Shown here: positions 49,009 through 59,068 of the stretch, piece after piece | Layout: each line of letters starts with the position of its first letter | How positions within the stretch are numbered: the first letter of the stretch is position 1 | Assembly (NCBI RefSeq): GCF_965237655.1 | Contig: NZ_CBDEGB010000001.1 | Span: 124,001-188,000 of the forward strand | From: Poriferisodalis sp965237655 | GTDB lineage: Bacteria; Actinomycetota; Acidimicrobiia; Acidimicrobiales; Poriferisodalaceae | Reading direction: 5' to 3' | DNA: 64,000 nt | Translations under genes and position numbers: made by a program | The notes under the pieces: model-generated | What the model saw: only the letters and a program-made list of their open reading frames with translations | The model's database searches: none | What the model was told of the DNA's origin: nothing

Positions 49009-50289
49009 TTGGCGCATGGGCACGCGATTAGGGTGCTCGCCGTGTTGAGGAAGCTCGTTTTGGGCACCCTGATCGCGCTCATCGGTGCCGTAATCGGCGT
49101 AGTCGCTTTCAATGTGTGGAACCAGTGGCGGGGTGACAGTGACCCTTCTGTCAAAGCGGTCGGTGTTCCCGCTGTGCACTTGCCTCCGCTCACACCGCCG
49201 GAACTCGAGCCTTCTACTGCAGATCTCGATGACGGAATGACGGCCACGGTCACCTCGGAGATGGTAACTACGCCGACCGTTGGCGAGCAACAAATGCCGT
49301 CCAGCGCGCCGGACCCAGCGCTGCATCCGCAGGTTCAATTGCAGGCCATGGAAATTGTTGAGACCATCGTCGAGGAGCACACAGAGACTTGGAACTGGTT
49401 AGACCCGGCGCTGAATGCCGCCCAGTTGAACTTCTTCGAAGAGCTGCCAGCAAGTTGTGCAAGCGCTATTGGTTGCTACAACTATGCCACCGGCGAGGTT
49501 TGGCTCAGTCTGGACGCGCTACGAATTGAGCATAAGTCTTACAACCCTTACGAGGGCCCCAGCAGCAGCGACATCGTGTTGCATGAACTCGCCCACGCCT
49601 ACACACGTTCCACATCCGAGGGCAGGCAGCTCCTGAGTCAGTTCATCGCCCACTACGCCGGGTGCCGCAGCGACCGCGACGGCCTCAGCACGGATCGGCT
49701 TGCCGTGGAGTTGATCGCTGACACGATGGCGATTGCGGCCATGCGGACAACAGAGGACCCGTCAAGGATGAGCATCATCAACACTCGCGCCCTTGGAGAG
49801 CTTGACTACGGCTATTTCCGCGAGGGCGGCTTCGATGGCTGTCTCACGGACTCACGCGAACCCGATCCGGCTCTTGTCGAAGGGATCTACGCGACCGCGT
49901 TCAACTGCGAGTCAGAACACGCACTCGACGTGTTCGAAGCCAATCACGAACTTGCGCTTGGCCTGTCCGTCAATGAACTGACCATCCTCAAGACCTGCTA
50001 CGGCATTGAGTGTGACGCCAGCGGAGATTGCCAAGGATGGTCGGAGGCCGACCCACGGCAGACGGCAGCAGGCGAAATTATCCGACATCGCACCTGCGCC
50101 GACGGACTCATCCATCCCGGCACGTTTCTCGAACGACCTGGCTGGGAATCATTCTGCGGACGCGCCTACGTGCCGGACGACGTCGAGTGCGTTGGCGACC
50201 TGAATGGCAATGAACCGGATCCAGAGCAGGCTGGCCCCATCCTCCCCGGTACGCTCGGCACCGACGGAGGCTGTGTGGTGAACGGGTAG
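49009..50289 (+). CDS. Membrane-anchored protein with HExxH (putative metallopeptidase)
   Basis: No family name that I can give with confidence. The 426 residues start with a short basic segment and a hydrophobic anchor (LVLGTLIALIGAVIGVVAFNV), then a Pro/Thr-rich linker and an extracytoplasmic domain. It has the zinc motif DIVLHELAHAYTR (HELAH), with an acidic downstream helix (DRLAVELIADTMAIAA) that could supply the third ligand. Eleven cysteines in the outer part suggest disulfides. The TTG at 49009, GTG at 49033 and GTG at 49042 are possible starts; only the last has a ribosome site (AGGG). It stands alone. Confidence 0.65.
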   Translation: MAHGHAIRVLAVLRKLVLGTLIALIGAVIGVVAFNVWNQWRGDSDPSVKAVGVPAVHLPPLTPPELEPSTADLDDGMTATVTSEMVTTPTVGEQQMPSSAPDPALHPQVQLQAMEIVETIVEEHTETWNWLDPALNAAQLNFFEELPASCASAIGCYNYATGEVWLSLDALRIEHKSYNPYEGPSSSDIVLHELAHAYTRSTSEGRQLLSQFIAHYAGCRSDRDGLSTDRLAVELIADTMAIAAMRTTEDPSRMSIINTRALGELDYGYFREGGFDGCLTDSREPDPALVEGIYATAFNCESEHALDVFEANHELALGLSVNELTILKTCYGIECDASGDCQGWSEADPRQTAAGEIIRHRTCADGLIHPGTFLERPGWESFCGRAYVPDDVECVGDLNGNEPDPEQAGPILPGTLGTDGGCVVNG

Positions 50290-50343
50290 TAATTTTCACC
50301 ACTGTCGGTTGTACTGCGCCGCGCATCCGGCAGCGAGTAAAAT

Positions 50344-50568
50344 ATGCGGTCTCCCACCAGTGTCGGAACGCCGCTGCTTGCGACACCGGGCGAACTACAT
50401 GACTGCCATCGACGCAACACCTCCATCGGCGACCCACCGAATCATGCGCCAACGAACTCACTCGAAGCAGCAGCAATCAACAGAGCTGCGGTGTACAGAC
50501 TTGGCATCGGTTGTGAACCGGTTCTGGCCCGCTCACTAGTCTCTGAGCGGATCCGTTCACTCCTGTAA
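50344..50568 (+). pseudogene. Possible decayed SLH-domain remnant in an otherwise gene-free stretch
   Basis: The 315-bp stretch 50290-50604 has no intact gene. One frame includes NSLEAAAINRAAVYRLGIGC followed by EPVLARSLVSERIRSLL. This resembles the actinobacterial S-layer-homology pattern (AAINR...GI..GC, then an acidic or basic end with an LL), missing the FCP-type middle. I read it as a fragment of a wall-associated protein, with low confidence. Confidence 0.3.
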
Positions 50569-50604
50569 CCACCATCAAAGACCACCGACAGGGAGCAATC
50601 CGGG

Positions 50605-50844
50605 ATGGCGAGCCGCTCTTCGAGCCTCTTCGAACCACTCAATCACACGTTCGATGAGAACGAGCGGGCGCTGTGCGAGCGGTTGATCAGAGCGGATACC
50701 GAGTCCGAGGTGGAAGCTGCGCTGCGGGAGGCTGGTTGCTGGGACGACATCGGAGCATGGAGCGTGTTCGGTGACAATCCGGCGAACGCTTCGATGATCG
50801 GCGGCCAGCAGGAAACGCCCGCCTATTCGCTCCTGAGCGCGTGA
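50605..50844 (+). pseudogene. N-terminal fragment, probably of a large GHKL-type ATPase protein
   Basis: The 79-residue frame begins MASRSSSLFEPLNHTFDENE, has LCERLIRADTESEVEAALRE and ends FGDNPANASMIGGQQETPAY plus six residues. From memory, large GHKL-type ATP-binding proteins start with a similar domain and continue with a N.ATIGNQQ..PEAALVEK stretch; here the frame ends just after GGQQETP. The ribosome site (GGGAGC) is intact, so a short protein may still be made. The missing middle fits an internal deletion. This is pattern memory, not a database result. Confidence 0.45.
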
Positions 50845-51155
50845 CCCGCCCTCGCCCCGCACAACCGCCCGACCACGAGCCACCGCCCTACACGCGCGCG
50901 CCATCCGAAGGCCCGCTGCTGCGGCGCATCGCGGACGCCTTGCTCACCCACGACGCCAGCGCCCTGTTTCCCGGCGTCGCCCGCCGCATGGACGACGCAC
51001 GAGCACGGGTCGCACGATCGCAGGTCGTGTGGTGCACTCGGTGCCTTGACTGCATCGGACACCACCCGCAGGCCCCACACGACGCCATCCACCACCCGCC
51101 GCCTACGACCAGCGAACTGTGCCACACCTGCGGCTGCAAGGCCCCGCCCGCCTGA
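50841..51155 (+). CDS. Hypothetical Cys/His/Pro-rich small protein
   Basis: Not recognised. From a GTG that overlaps the previous stop (GTGA), 104 residues are open. They are Pro-rich, with CTRCLDCIGHH and CHTCGCK near the end, a possible zinc ribbon. The overlap and metal-like motif argue for a gene; the lack of a known family and the decayed surroundings argue against. It may be a chance frame. Confidence 0.3.
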   Translation: MTRPRPAQPPDHEPPPYTRAPSEGPLLRRIADALLTHDASALFPGVARRMDDARARVARSQVVWCTRCLDCIGHHPQAPHDAIHHPPPTTSELCHTCGCKAPPA

Positions 51156-51180
51156 GCGAGCCGCCGCGTGCTTCAGCTGA

Positions 51181-51741
51181 TCGTCAGTTACTGCTGATCA
51201 TCGTGGACTGCTCCAACATCCGCAGTACACACGAGAGCGCCTTAATCGGGACGGCTACTTCGACCGAGTCGACGCACCCGGCGCGAGATTCCTAGATCTC
51301 GCAGCCGACGATGGCGCTTGGGGTGACGCAGACCATCTCGTGGACGGATGGCACCTCAGCGATGGCACAGCCGAGATACGGCTCCTGCTGCCCGACACAG
51401 CCGCAGAGGGGGATGTGCTCCGCTTAAAATTCACGGTCGTCGACGACAACCACGAAACTTCCGAGTTCGTCAGCACCATCGAATTGCTGACCAAGCCTCC
51501 TAGGAGGCCCGGTCAGCCGGATGACACACCCCGCAGGCCGAAACTGCGGCCACCCGAGGGTGACACTCCCGAAATCAAAGAGGTCAGAGAAGAGCAATGG
51601 GATCAGCAGGTGCCCGAGCCATCCGACAGTAGCACCGCGCTTCGCAAGATTGACAGCGGCGCTACGGGCGCTCCATGCGGGGACACTTCTGGCATGGACC
51701 TACGCCGAGCAGGATCCGCCTACTCGGTGGCCTTCGGATGA
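51181..51741 (+). pseudogene. Internal/C-terminal segment of a decayed protein
   Basis: One frame is open from 51181 without a supported start. It reads LNRDGYFDRVDAPGARFLDL, then DHLVDGWHLSDGTAEIRLLL, LRLKFTVVDDNHETSEFVST and a Pro-rich segment before EIKEVREEQWDQ. The pattern looks like a folded beta-domain plus linker from a larger protein, perhaps the same one whose N-terminus is at 50605. Beyond 51610 the sequence loses family character. The first usable start codon is a GTG at 51340. Confidence 0.35.
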
Positions 51742-52064
51742 CCCACGCTGGCTGCGGTCATCCAGATCGTTCGCTTGGCGTCGTCGATGCAGTACCAGAT
51801 GCGGCCACCTGAGGTGACCTCGTGCTGCCACTGCTCCATCTGGACGCCATTGACGACACATTGCCGATGTGGACCCCTCAGCGGATGCTGGCGCGTGTTC
51901 CGCCGACGCGGATCGCCGATGATCGAGTCCCAGGCAGTCCAAGAGTTGGATGGGGCATCTATACACATCTGATCCCATCCCTTTGCCGCATTGTTGTTCG
52001 CGAAGCGGAAATCCCAGCCACTCGGACGCGGTGGGGGCGCAACGCGTTCTCGACGCTTCGGCAT
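51720..52064 (-). CDS. Predicted type II toxin (RelE/ParE-like)
   Basis: The 114-residue protein starts MPKRRERVAPPPRPSGWDFR and has QMEQWQHEVTSGGRIWYCID and DAKRTIWMTAASVGHPKATE. The GGRIWY-ID-RTIW-HPK pattern occurs in a group of actinobacterial proteins annotated as RelE/ParE-type toxins, which usually cut mRNA or block gyrase; which activity applies is not clear. It follows the antitoxin gene by 18 bp on the same strand. Its end overlaps the decayed segment at 51181-51741 on the other strand. Confidence 0.7.
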   Translation of the reverse strand: MPKRRERVAPPPRPSGWDFRFANNNAAKGWDQMCIDAPSNSWTAWDSIIGDPRRRNTRQHPLRGPHRQCVVNGVQMEQWQHEVTSGGRIWYCIDDAKRTIWMTAASVGHPKATE

Positions 52065-52082
52065 GCTGCGGCGCAGATATTC

Positions 52083-52541
52083 TCAGCCGGGAGGGCGAGG
52101 TACGCGTCCGCCGTGCGTGATCTCGATCGGCCCTGAGAGGATGCGAAGCAGCTCAGGGTCGGTATACACCTCGGCGGTGGCCTTCCATTCGTGCAAGAAC
52201 TGCGCAACAGGCTTGAATTCTCCGACCGATGCAGCTGCCGCGAGTTCCCGGGCGAACTCCTCGACGAACTGCGCAAGTTCTTCATCGGGCAAGTACTCCG
52301 TCCACGGGTATGCCTCGCGCAAGGACGTCCCGACCGCGGCCGGGTGGTGAAGAGACAAGTGGCGAAGCAAGCGGGTGATGCCGCTGAAGGCTTCTGACCG
52401 CGCGTCCTCTCGGTCGGCACGGCACAGGTGAAGCGCTGGCGCGCTCCGTCGGCGCAGCACCACGTCGCTGTTGTCGAGTTCGGCCACAATCTCCTTGGGG
52501 TGGCGCAAGAACTCCGACAACGTCCGCTCGATCACCTGCAT
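52083..52541 (-). CDS. Predicted antitoxin (Phd/YefM-like N-terminus)
   Basis: The 152 residues open with MQVIERTLSEFLRHPKEIVA, then ELDNSDVVLRRRSAPALHL, like the DNA-binding part of Phd/YefM antitoxins. A helical second half (DPELLRILSGPIEI and WKATAEVYTD) would bind the toxin. It is the first gene of the pair, as usual for type II systems. A short palindrome just upstream (52555-52568) could be its operator. Confidence 0.7.
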   Translation of the reverse strand: MQVIERTLSEFLRHPKEIVAELDNSDVVLRRRSAPALHLCRADREDARSEAFSGITRLLRHLSLHHPAAVGTSLREAYPWTEYLPDEELAQFVEEFARELAAAASVGEFKPVAQFLHEWKATAEVYTDPELLRILSGPIEITHGGRVPRPPG

Positions 52542-52554
52542 GCCTACACCATAG

Positions 52555-52568
52555 CTGAACTACTTCAG
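52555..52568. promoter_or_regulatory. Palindrome upstream of the antitoxin gene
   Basis: CTGAA-CTAC-TTCAG is a 5-bp inverted repeat with a 4-bp gap, 14 bp before the antitoxin ATG. TATGGT lies between it and the start on the minus strand. Antitoxins of this class often bind such sites to repress their own operon. Confidence 0.4.
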
Positions 52569-52736
52569 ATATCGAGCGCGACAGCCCATTCGGCGCCTGG
52601 GCGCGGGGCCATGTCGCTCCGCGCGGCCGCTGAAGCGAATGGGGGTACTCAGCGGTTAGCACTGGGGTGGCTGCCTCGGTACCAGATCACGGACGCAGTC
52701 GAGTCAGGAGCATCGTTGCGGCAAGTTCGTCGAGGG

Positions 52737-53198
52737 TCAAGCAGCACCTTGCGGCGGAGCAGGACTGACGAGCCACCCCTCGCCCAGCCCTTCGGCAAGT
52801 CGTTTCGCTTGAGTACCAGAGAGTCTCGACGCGCCATCAATACGGAAGACGACGACGTGCGACGCTTCTTCGTCGGTGGGCCAGAGTTGCGCTCCCAACG
52901 CCCCCTCGACCCTGATCCAATCCGTGGAGATGCGCGCAAGGCCGTAGCCGGGGTAGCGCTTCCCTAGCTCCTCCAGCTCTTCCTCTGAGGTCTGCAAGAC
53001 GAATGACATATCTGGTCCGGGGCGTCCAAGTCGTTCGGCTTCGGCGTCACGGTGGAACTGCACCGCTTGGCGTGTGATGCGCGGATGTCCTTCACCATCC
53101 AGTTCATGCCAATCACAGAACTTCGGATTGATGCGGCGAATCAGAAACGAACCCGGTGGAACACCCTCGAGGTCGTTCGTGTACGGGCTGTCCGGCAC
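52737..53198 (-). CDS. Hypothetical protein, third gene of TIGR04255 operon
   Basis: Not recognised. The 153 residues contain GSFLIRRINPKFCDWHELDG, RITRQAVQFHRDAEAERLGR and ARISTDWIRVEGALGAQLWP. It is acidic, without a signal or hydrophobic segment, so cytoplasmic. The start is a GTG (53196-53198) with no good ribosome site. It lies 21 bp after the WDG-type gene, on the same strand, which suggests one operon. Confidence 0.6.
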   Translation of the reverse strand: MPDSPYTNDLEGVPPGSFLIRRINPKFCDWHELDGEGHPRITRQAVQFHRDAEAERLGRPGPDMSFVLQTSEEELEELGKRYPGYGLARISTDWIRVEGALGAQLWPTDEEASHVVVFRIDGASRLSGTQAKRLAEGLGEGWLVSPAPPQGAA

Positions 53199-53219
53199 AA
53201 GAGTCGGCGGTTGGCCCGC

Positions 53220-53699
53220 TCAGGTGCGATGTTTGGCGAGCAGGGGAAGCCATTCACCGGCCAACTCCGGGCGGCAGGGATCTGTTTCTTCCCGTTCAAT
53301 TCCGGTTTCGAGGTCGTCAAAGCAGATTTCGATCTCGCCGGCGGCCTCGACCGTGAACGCGACGCTGCACTCGTCGCCATACCACTCGATGAACACACCG
53401 CCGTACGGCGTCGGTGTCACCGCAGGCGACCGTAGGTGGCCTTCTGCCGCCGAGAGTCGCTCGACCAACATCAGGGCCACGCGCTGAGCGCGGAGCGTCA
53501 CGGCTGGTGAACCCGGACCGTCCCAATCAGGTCCGAGCCAACGCAAGTCGCGGATGCGGCGTTCGGCGTCATCGCGCCATGTTGACGATTGTGGAGGAGC
53601 CGTCAAGACAGTTGTTGGCGATGGAGCCGATACGTATGCGTCGTAGGGCCAAGATCTTGTCTCGTCCTCAGTTGCTAGCAAGGCAGCGGTCGGGTTCAT
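53220..53699 (-). CDS. Hypothetical WDGxGSP-motif protein, second gene of TIGR04255 operon
   Basis: The 159 residues from the ATG at 53697-53699 have LRWLGPDWDGPGSPAVTLRA and then VTPTPYGGVFIEWYGDECSV, EAAGEIEICFDDLE. The WDGxG-P and PT..GG..EW pair recurs in many uncharacterised bacterial proteins. The start shares a base with the TIGR04255-like gene stop (TGATG) and has GAAGGAGAG upstream, so translation is coupled. Its function is unknown. Confidence 0.65.
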   Translation of the reverse strand: MNPTAALLATEDETRSWPYDAYVSAPSPTTVLTAPPQSSTWRDDAERRIRDLRWLGPDWDGPGSPAVTLRAQRVALMLVERLSAAEGHLRSPAVTPTPYGGVFIEWYGDECSVAFTVEAAGEIEICFDDLETGIEREETDPCRPELAGEWLPLLAKHRT

Positions 53700-54559
53700 C
53701 AGGTTGCGCTCTCCTTCATCAACTTGCCCCATCGTTCATGCATCGTCCCAGTCGTCAGTTCGTCGAATCCAGTCACGACCCACTCACGGCCATTGTCAAG
53801 AAACGCCAAGACGCCGTCCAAGTCGGGTGAGTGCGGCATGCCCCGAGCAGTCAGCGTCAGCAAGACGAACCTCGATGCATCGATCCGTCTGGTAGCTGTT
53901 CGGGCCGTGACATGCAGCCGCCCGCGCGTTTCGCCGAGCAGTCCCATGTCGTAGTGGCACGAGAACTCAATGTCGTCCGGCAGCGGCAGGTGCGTACCAC
54001 CTTGTAGCGCGAGATCCCCGAGGACCGAGTCCAGCAGAGGCTCATCGACGCCAGCGACATCGATGTGGTTGACGTAGGTGACTTCGCACTGGGTTGGATG
54101 GAGTGATGTGCCTGCCTCTTCGGCCAGGAAGCCTTCCAGCATCTTGTAGTACTTCTCAAATCGAACTCGACCGGCTTCGTATCTCACGTAGGTCTGTCGC
54201 TCACTTGTCTTTCGCCAATTGAACGCGAACCAATCGCGCTGGACCTGAAGAAGATCGTTCCCGGCGGAGAAGAGAACGCGGCGAGGCGGCACGCCGACCC
54301 TGAGACTGAGCGCGGGACCCTCGGCACCAATCTCGGGGGCAAACCGTTCGACGGGCGCTTCGTAGGGAGGCGCCTCCTCGAACTTCGGAAAATCCTGCGC
54401 GAGATGTCGCTCCCAAAGACGGCCAAGCTGAATCGTGTCCAGCTCCGGCACCTCGTGGAAGCTGACGCCTAGAACGGTTTCGACAACCGGGGGCTGGGCG
54501 AAGTCAGGCAGCCCGGGCGGACGCGCGGAACCTGTGGGTGCATTCTGAGCGACCGGCAT
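53699..54559 (-). CDS. TIGR04255-like protein, first gene of a three-gene operon
   Basis: TIGR04255 is a sporadically distributed family of unknown function. The 286 residues have FAQPPVVETVLGVSFHEVPE, LDTIQLGRLWERHLAQDFPK and, in the middle, QVQRDWFAFNWRKTSERQTY, as well as CEVTYVNHIDVAG. I use the ATG at 54557-54559, because the frame further upstream lacks the family pattern. It is coupled to the WDG-type gene by one shared base. Function is unknown; the patchy distribution and position in an accessory block suggest a specialised, perhaps defensive, role (inference). Confidence 0.75.
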   Translation of the reverse strand: MPVAQNAPTGSARPPGLPDFAQPPVVETVLGVSFHEVPELDTIQLGRLWERHLAQDFPKFEEAPPYEAPVERFAPEIGAEGPALSLRVGVPPRRVLFSAGNDLLQVQRDWFAFNWRKTSERQTYVRYEAGRVRFEKYYKMLEGFLAEEAGTSLHPTQCEVTYVNHIDVAGVDEPLLDSVLGDLALQGGTHLPLPDDIEFSCHYDMGLLGETRGRLHVTARTATRRIDASRFVLLTLTARGMPHSPDLDGVLAFLDNGREWVVTGFDELTTGTMHERWGKLMKESAT

Positions 54560-54756
54560 CGTCAGGCACCCGGCGTGGCCGAGGGCGTGAGCACGAGGTT
54601 CAGCGTAGCGTCGCGCACATCGCGCCGGCGGATTTGGCACTGCATCGCAGACCGTCGAGTCCTAGAGTTATCGCTGAAGGCCCCGGAAACGTCCCTGCTT
54701 CGGCAAACGTCCGGGGTTACGCCCTTTTTCGGGAGCACTCGCCAGCAAGGCACCAA

Positions 54757-54773
54757 CGCCCTCCACAAGGGCG
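54757..54773 (-). terminator. Candidate hairpin after rpsJ
   Basis: On the minus strand the hairpin CGCCCT-TGTGG-AGGGCG lies 6 bp after the rpsJ stop. It lacks a T tract, so termination may be weak. The rest of the 220-bp spacer 54560-54779 holds a second inverted repeat (CCCCGGA...TCCGGGG, about 54673-54715) and no gene. Confidence 0.4.
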
Positions 54774-54779
54774 GAGCAG

Positions 54780-55094
54780 CTAGGGCTGGACCTTGAGCTC
54801 GATCTCGACGCCGGCGGGAAGGTCGAGACGTTGAAGCGAGTCGACCGTCTTGTCCGTCGGGTCGATCACGTCGATGAGGCGCTTGTGGATGCGCATCTCG
54901 AAGTGCTCGCGCGAGTCCTTGTCCTTGTGGGGTGACCGCACGACGGTGTAGCGGTGCTTTTCCGTCGGCAGTGGCACAGGCCCGCGGACCTTGGCATTGG
55001 TGCGCAGCACCGTTTCGGTGATCTTCTGTGCGGACTGGTCCACGATCTCGTGGTCGTAGGCCTTGAGCCGCATCCGGATCCGAGGTGCTGCCAT
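54780..55094 (-). CDS. rpsJ: 30S ribosomal protein S10
   Basis: S10 is part of the 30S head and in other bacteria joins NusB in antitermination. The 104 residues have RIRMRLKAYDHEIVDQSAQK, GPVPLPTEKHRYTVVRSPHK and RLIDVIDPTDKTVDSLQRLD. I use the ATG at 55092-55094, 25 bp after the tuf stop. It is the last gene of this transcript; rplC, its usual next neighbour, is 17.5 kb away. Confidence 0.96.
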   Translation of the reverse strand: MAAPRIRMRLKAYDHEIVDQSAQKITETVLRTNAKVRGPVPLPTEKHRYTVVRSPHKDKDSREHFEMRIHKRLIDVIDPTDKTVDSLQRLDLPAGVEIELKVQP

Positions 55095-55119
55095 GTGAAC
55101 GCCTGACTTGTCGCTTCTG

Positions 55120-56304
55120 TTACTGAATGATCTTGGTGACCCGGCCGGCACCGACGGTGCGGCCGCCCTCGCGAATGGCGAAGCGCAAGCCCTCGTCCAT
55201 CGCGATCGGGTTGATGAGCTCAACCGTCATCTCGGTGTTGTCGCCCGGCATGCACATCTCGGTGCCTGCAGGAAGCTCAACGACGCCGGTGATGTCGGTG
55301 GTACGGAAGTAGAACTGCGGCCGGTAGTTCGAGAAGAATGGCTTGTGACGACCGCCCTCGTCCTTGTTCAGCACGTACACCTGTGCCTCGAACTTGGTGT
55401 GCGGCGTGATCGCGCCCTTCTTGGTGCAAACCTGGCCGCGCTCGACGTCGTCCTTGCCGGTGCCTCGCAGCAGCAGCCCGACATTGTCGCCGGCCCGGCC
55501 CTCGTCGAGGATCTTGCGGAACATCTCGACACCGGTGACCGTCGTGGTCTGCGTGTTGCGGATACCGACGATCTCGATCTCTTCGCCGGTGTTGATGATG
55601 CCCTGCTCTATCTTGCCGGTCACCACGGTGCCGCGGCCAGTGATCGAGAACACGTCTTCGATCGGCATCAGGAATGGGCGGTCCGTGTCGCGCTCGGGTT
55701 CGGGCACGTAATCGTCTACCGCATTCATCAGCTCGATGACTTGCTCGCCAGCGGCCGCGTCGCCCTCGAGCGCGTTCAGCGCAGAGACCTGAATCACGGG
55801 CACGTCGTCGCCGGGGAATTCGTACTCGCTGAGGAGCTCGCGCACCTCCAGCTCGACGAGCTCGAGCAGCTCCTCGTCGTCGACCATGTCGACCTTGTTG
55901 AGTGCGACCACGATGTAAGGCACGCCGACCTGACGGGCCAGCAGCACGTGCTCACGGGTCTGGGGCATCGGGCCGTCGGCAGCAGACACGACCAGGATGG
56001 CTCCGTCCACCTGGGCGGCGCCGGTGATCATGTTCTTGATGTAGTCGGCGTGGCCGGGCATGTCGACGTGCGCATAGTGCCGGTTCGCCGTCTCGTACTC
56101 GACGTGAGCGATGGAAATCGTGATGCCGCGCTCGCGCTCTTCGGGCGCCTTGTCGATCTCGTCGAAGGCCGTTGCCTGGCCGCCGACCTGTTCAGCAAGG
56201 ACACGCGTGATGGCAGCCGTCAAGGTTGTCTTGCCATGGTCGATGTGTCCCATCGTGCCCACGTTGATGTGAGGCTTCGTCCGCTCAAAACGCTCTTTGG
56301 CCAT
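55120..56304 (-). CDS. tuf: Elongation factor Tu
   Basis: EF-Tu delivers aminoacyl-tRNA to the ribosome with GTP. The 394 residues show the G1 motif GHIDHGKTTL, the G2 region EERERGITIS, G3 DMPGH, G4 NKVD and later domain motifs (RGTVVTGKIEQG; EGGRTVGAGRVTKI at the end). Complete and standard. The 182-bp spacer upstream, to fusA, holds no gene I can see. Confidence 0.98.
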   Translation of the reverse strand: MAKERFERTKPHINVGTMGHIDHGKTTLTAAITRVLAEQVGGQATAFDEIDKAPEERERGITISIAHVEYETANRHYAHVDMPGHADYIKNMITGAAQVDGAILVVSAADGPMPQTREHVLLARQVGVPYIVVALNKVDMVDDEELLELVELEVRELLSEYEFPGDDVPVIQVSALNALEGDAAAGEQVIELMNAVDDYVPEPERDTDRPFLMPIEDVFSITGRGTVVTGKIEQGIINTGEEIEIVGIRNTQTTTVTGVEMFRKILDEGRAGDNVGLLLRGTGKDDVERGQVCTKKGAITPHTKFEAQVYVLNKDEGGRHKPFFSNYRPQFYFRTTDITGVVELPAGTEMCMPGDNTEMTVELINPIAMDEGLRFAIREGGRTVGAGRVTKIIQ

Positions 56305-56486
56305 GTCGTACCCGCCTTTCGGGGTTCTGCTCGCCTAACGGAGGTGAGTGAGGTGCAGGGGATGTCTTTGTTTCTTCATCGTGTTGAACGGTGTGAGGTT
56401 AGAGACGCCGTGGCCCAGTTCCAATAAACCCAGCCAAATAACTCAGGAATCCGGACGGCTGTTGTGCCCACCAACGGCGGGCCGGA

Positions 56487-58571
<2,085 letters not shown>

Positions 58572-58596
58572 TGCAGCGCTGCCCCGGTAGCTCAGA

Positions 58597-59067
58597 TCAC
58601 CAGCGATAATGCGCGAAGGCCTTGTTGGCCTCCGCCATGCGGTGCGTGTCTTCGCGCCGCTTGGCAGCCGAGCCGGTGCCGTTGGAGGCATCCATCAGCT
58701 CGTTCGCGAGACGTTCCGACATTGTGCGCTCCCGGCGTTCGCGGGAGAAGCCCACGATCCAGCGGATCGCCAGCGCGGTGGCGCGGCGGGGTCGCACCTC
58801 GACGGGCACCTGGTAGGTGGCGCCGCCGACACGGCGGCTCTTCACCTCGACCTGCGGGCGGGTGTTGTCGACCGCTCGCTTCAGAATCTCGAGCGGCTCG
58901 CCGCCCGTCCGCTCGCCGACGAGATCCATCGCCTGGTACACGATGCGCTCGGCCAGCGACCGCTTGCCACGCCGCAGCACCTTGTTGATGAATTGGCTGA
59001 CCAGCGTGGAGTCGTACACAGGGTCGGGAGCTATATCGCGGCGGGGCGCTGCGCCTCGGCGGGGCAT
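58597..59067 (-). CDS. rpsG: 30S ribosomal protein S7
   Basis: S7 nucleates 30S head assembly. The 156 residues have MPRRGAAPRRDIAPDPVYDS, FINKVLRRGKRSLAERIVYQ, ALRWIVG-like region (AIRWIVGFSRERRERTMSER) and the end KREDTHRMAEANKAFAHYRW. Normal length. It follows rpsL by 1 bp. Confidence 0.96.
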   Translation of the reverse strand: MPRRGAAPRRDIAPDPVYDSTLVSQFINKVLRRGKRSLAERIVYQAMDLVGERTGGEPLEILKRAVDNTRPQVEVKSRRVGGATYQVPVEVRPRRATALAIRWIVGFSRERRERTMSERLANELMDASNGTGSAAKRREDTHRMAEANKAFAHYRW

Positions 59068-59068
59068 G

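Noticed and set aside
54673..54743. Plus-strand terminator with T tract (CCCCGGA...TCCGGGG, then CCCTTTTT)
   Set aside because: No plus-strand gene precedes it in this spacer, and the loop is long; kept only as an unexplained inverted repeat.
56305..56486. tRNA or small RNA between fusA and tuf
   Set aside because: I could not fold a cloverleaf or find a CCA end or conserved T-loop; nothing supports an RNA gene.
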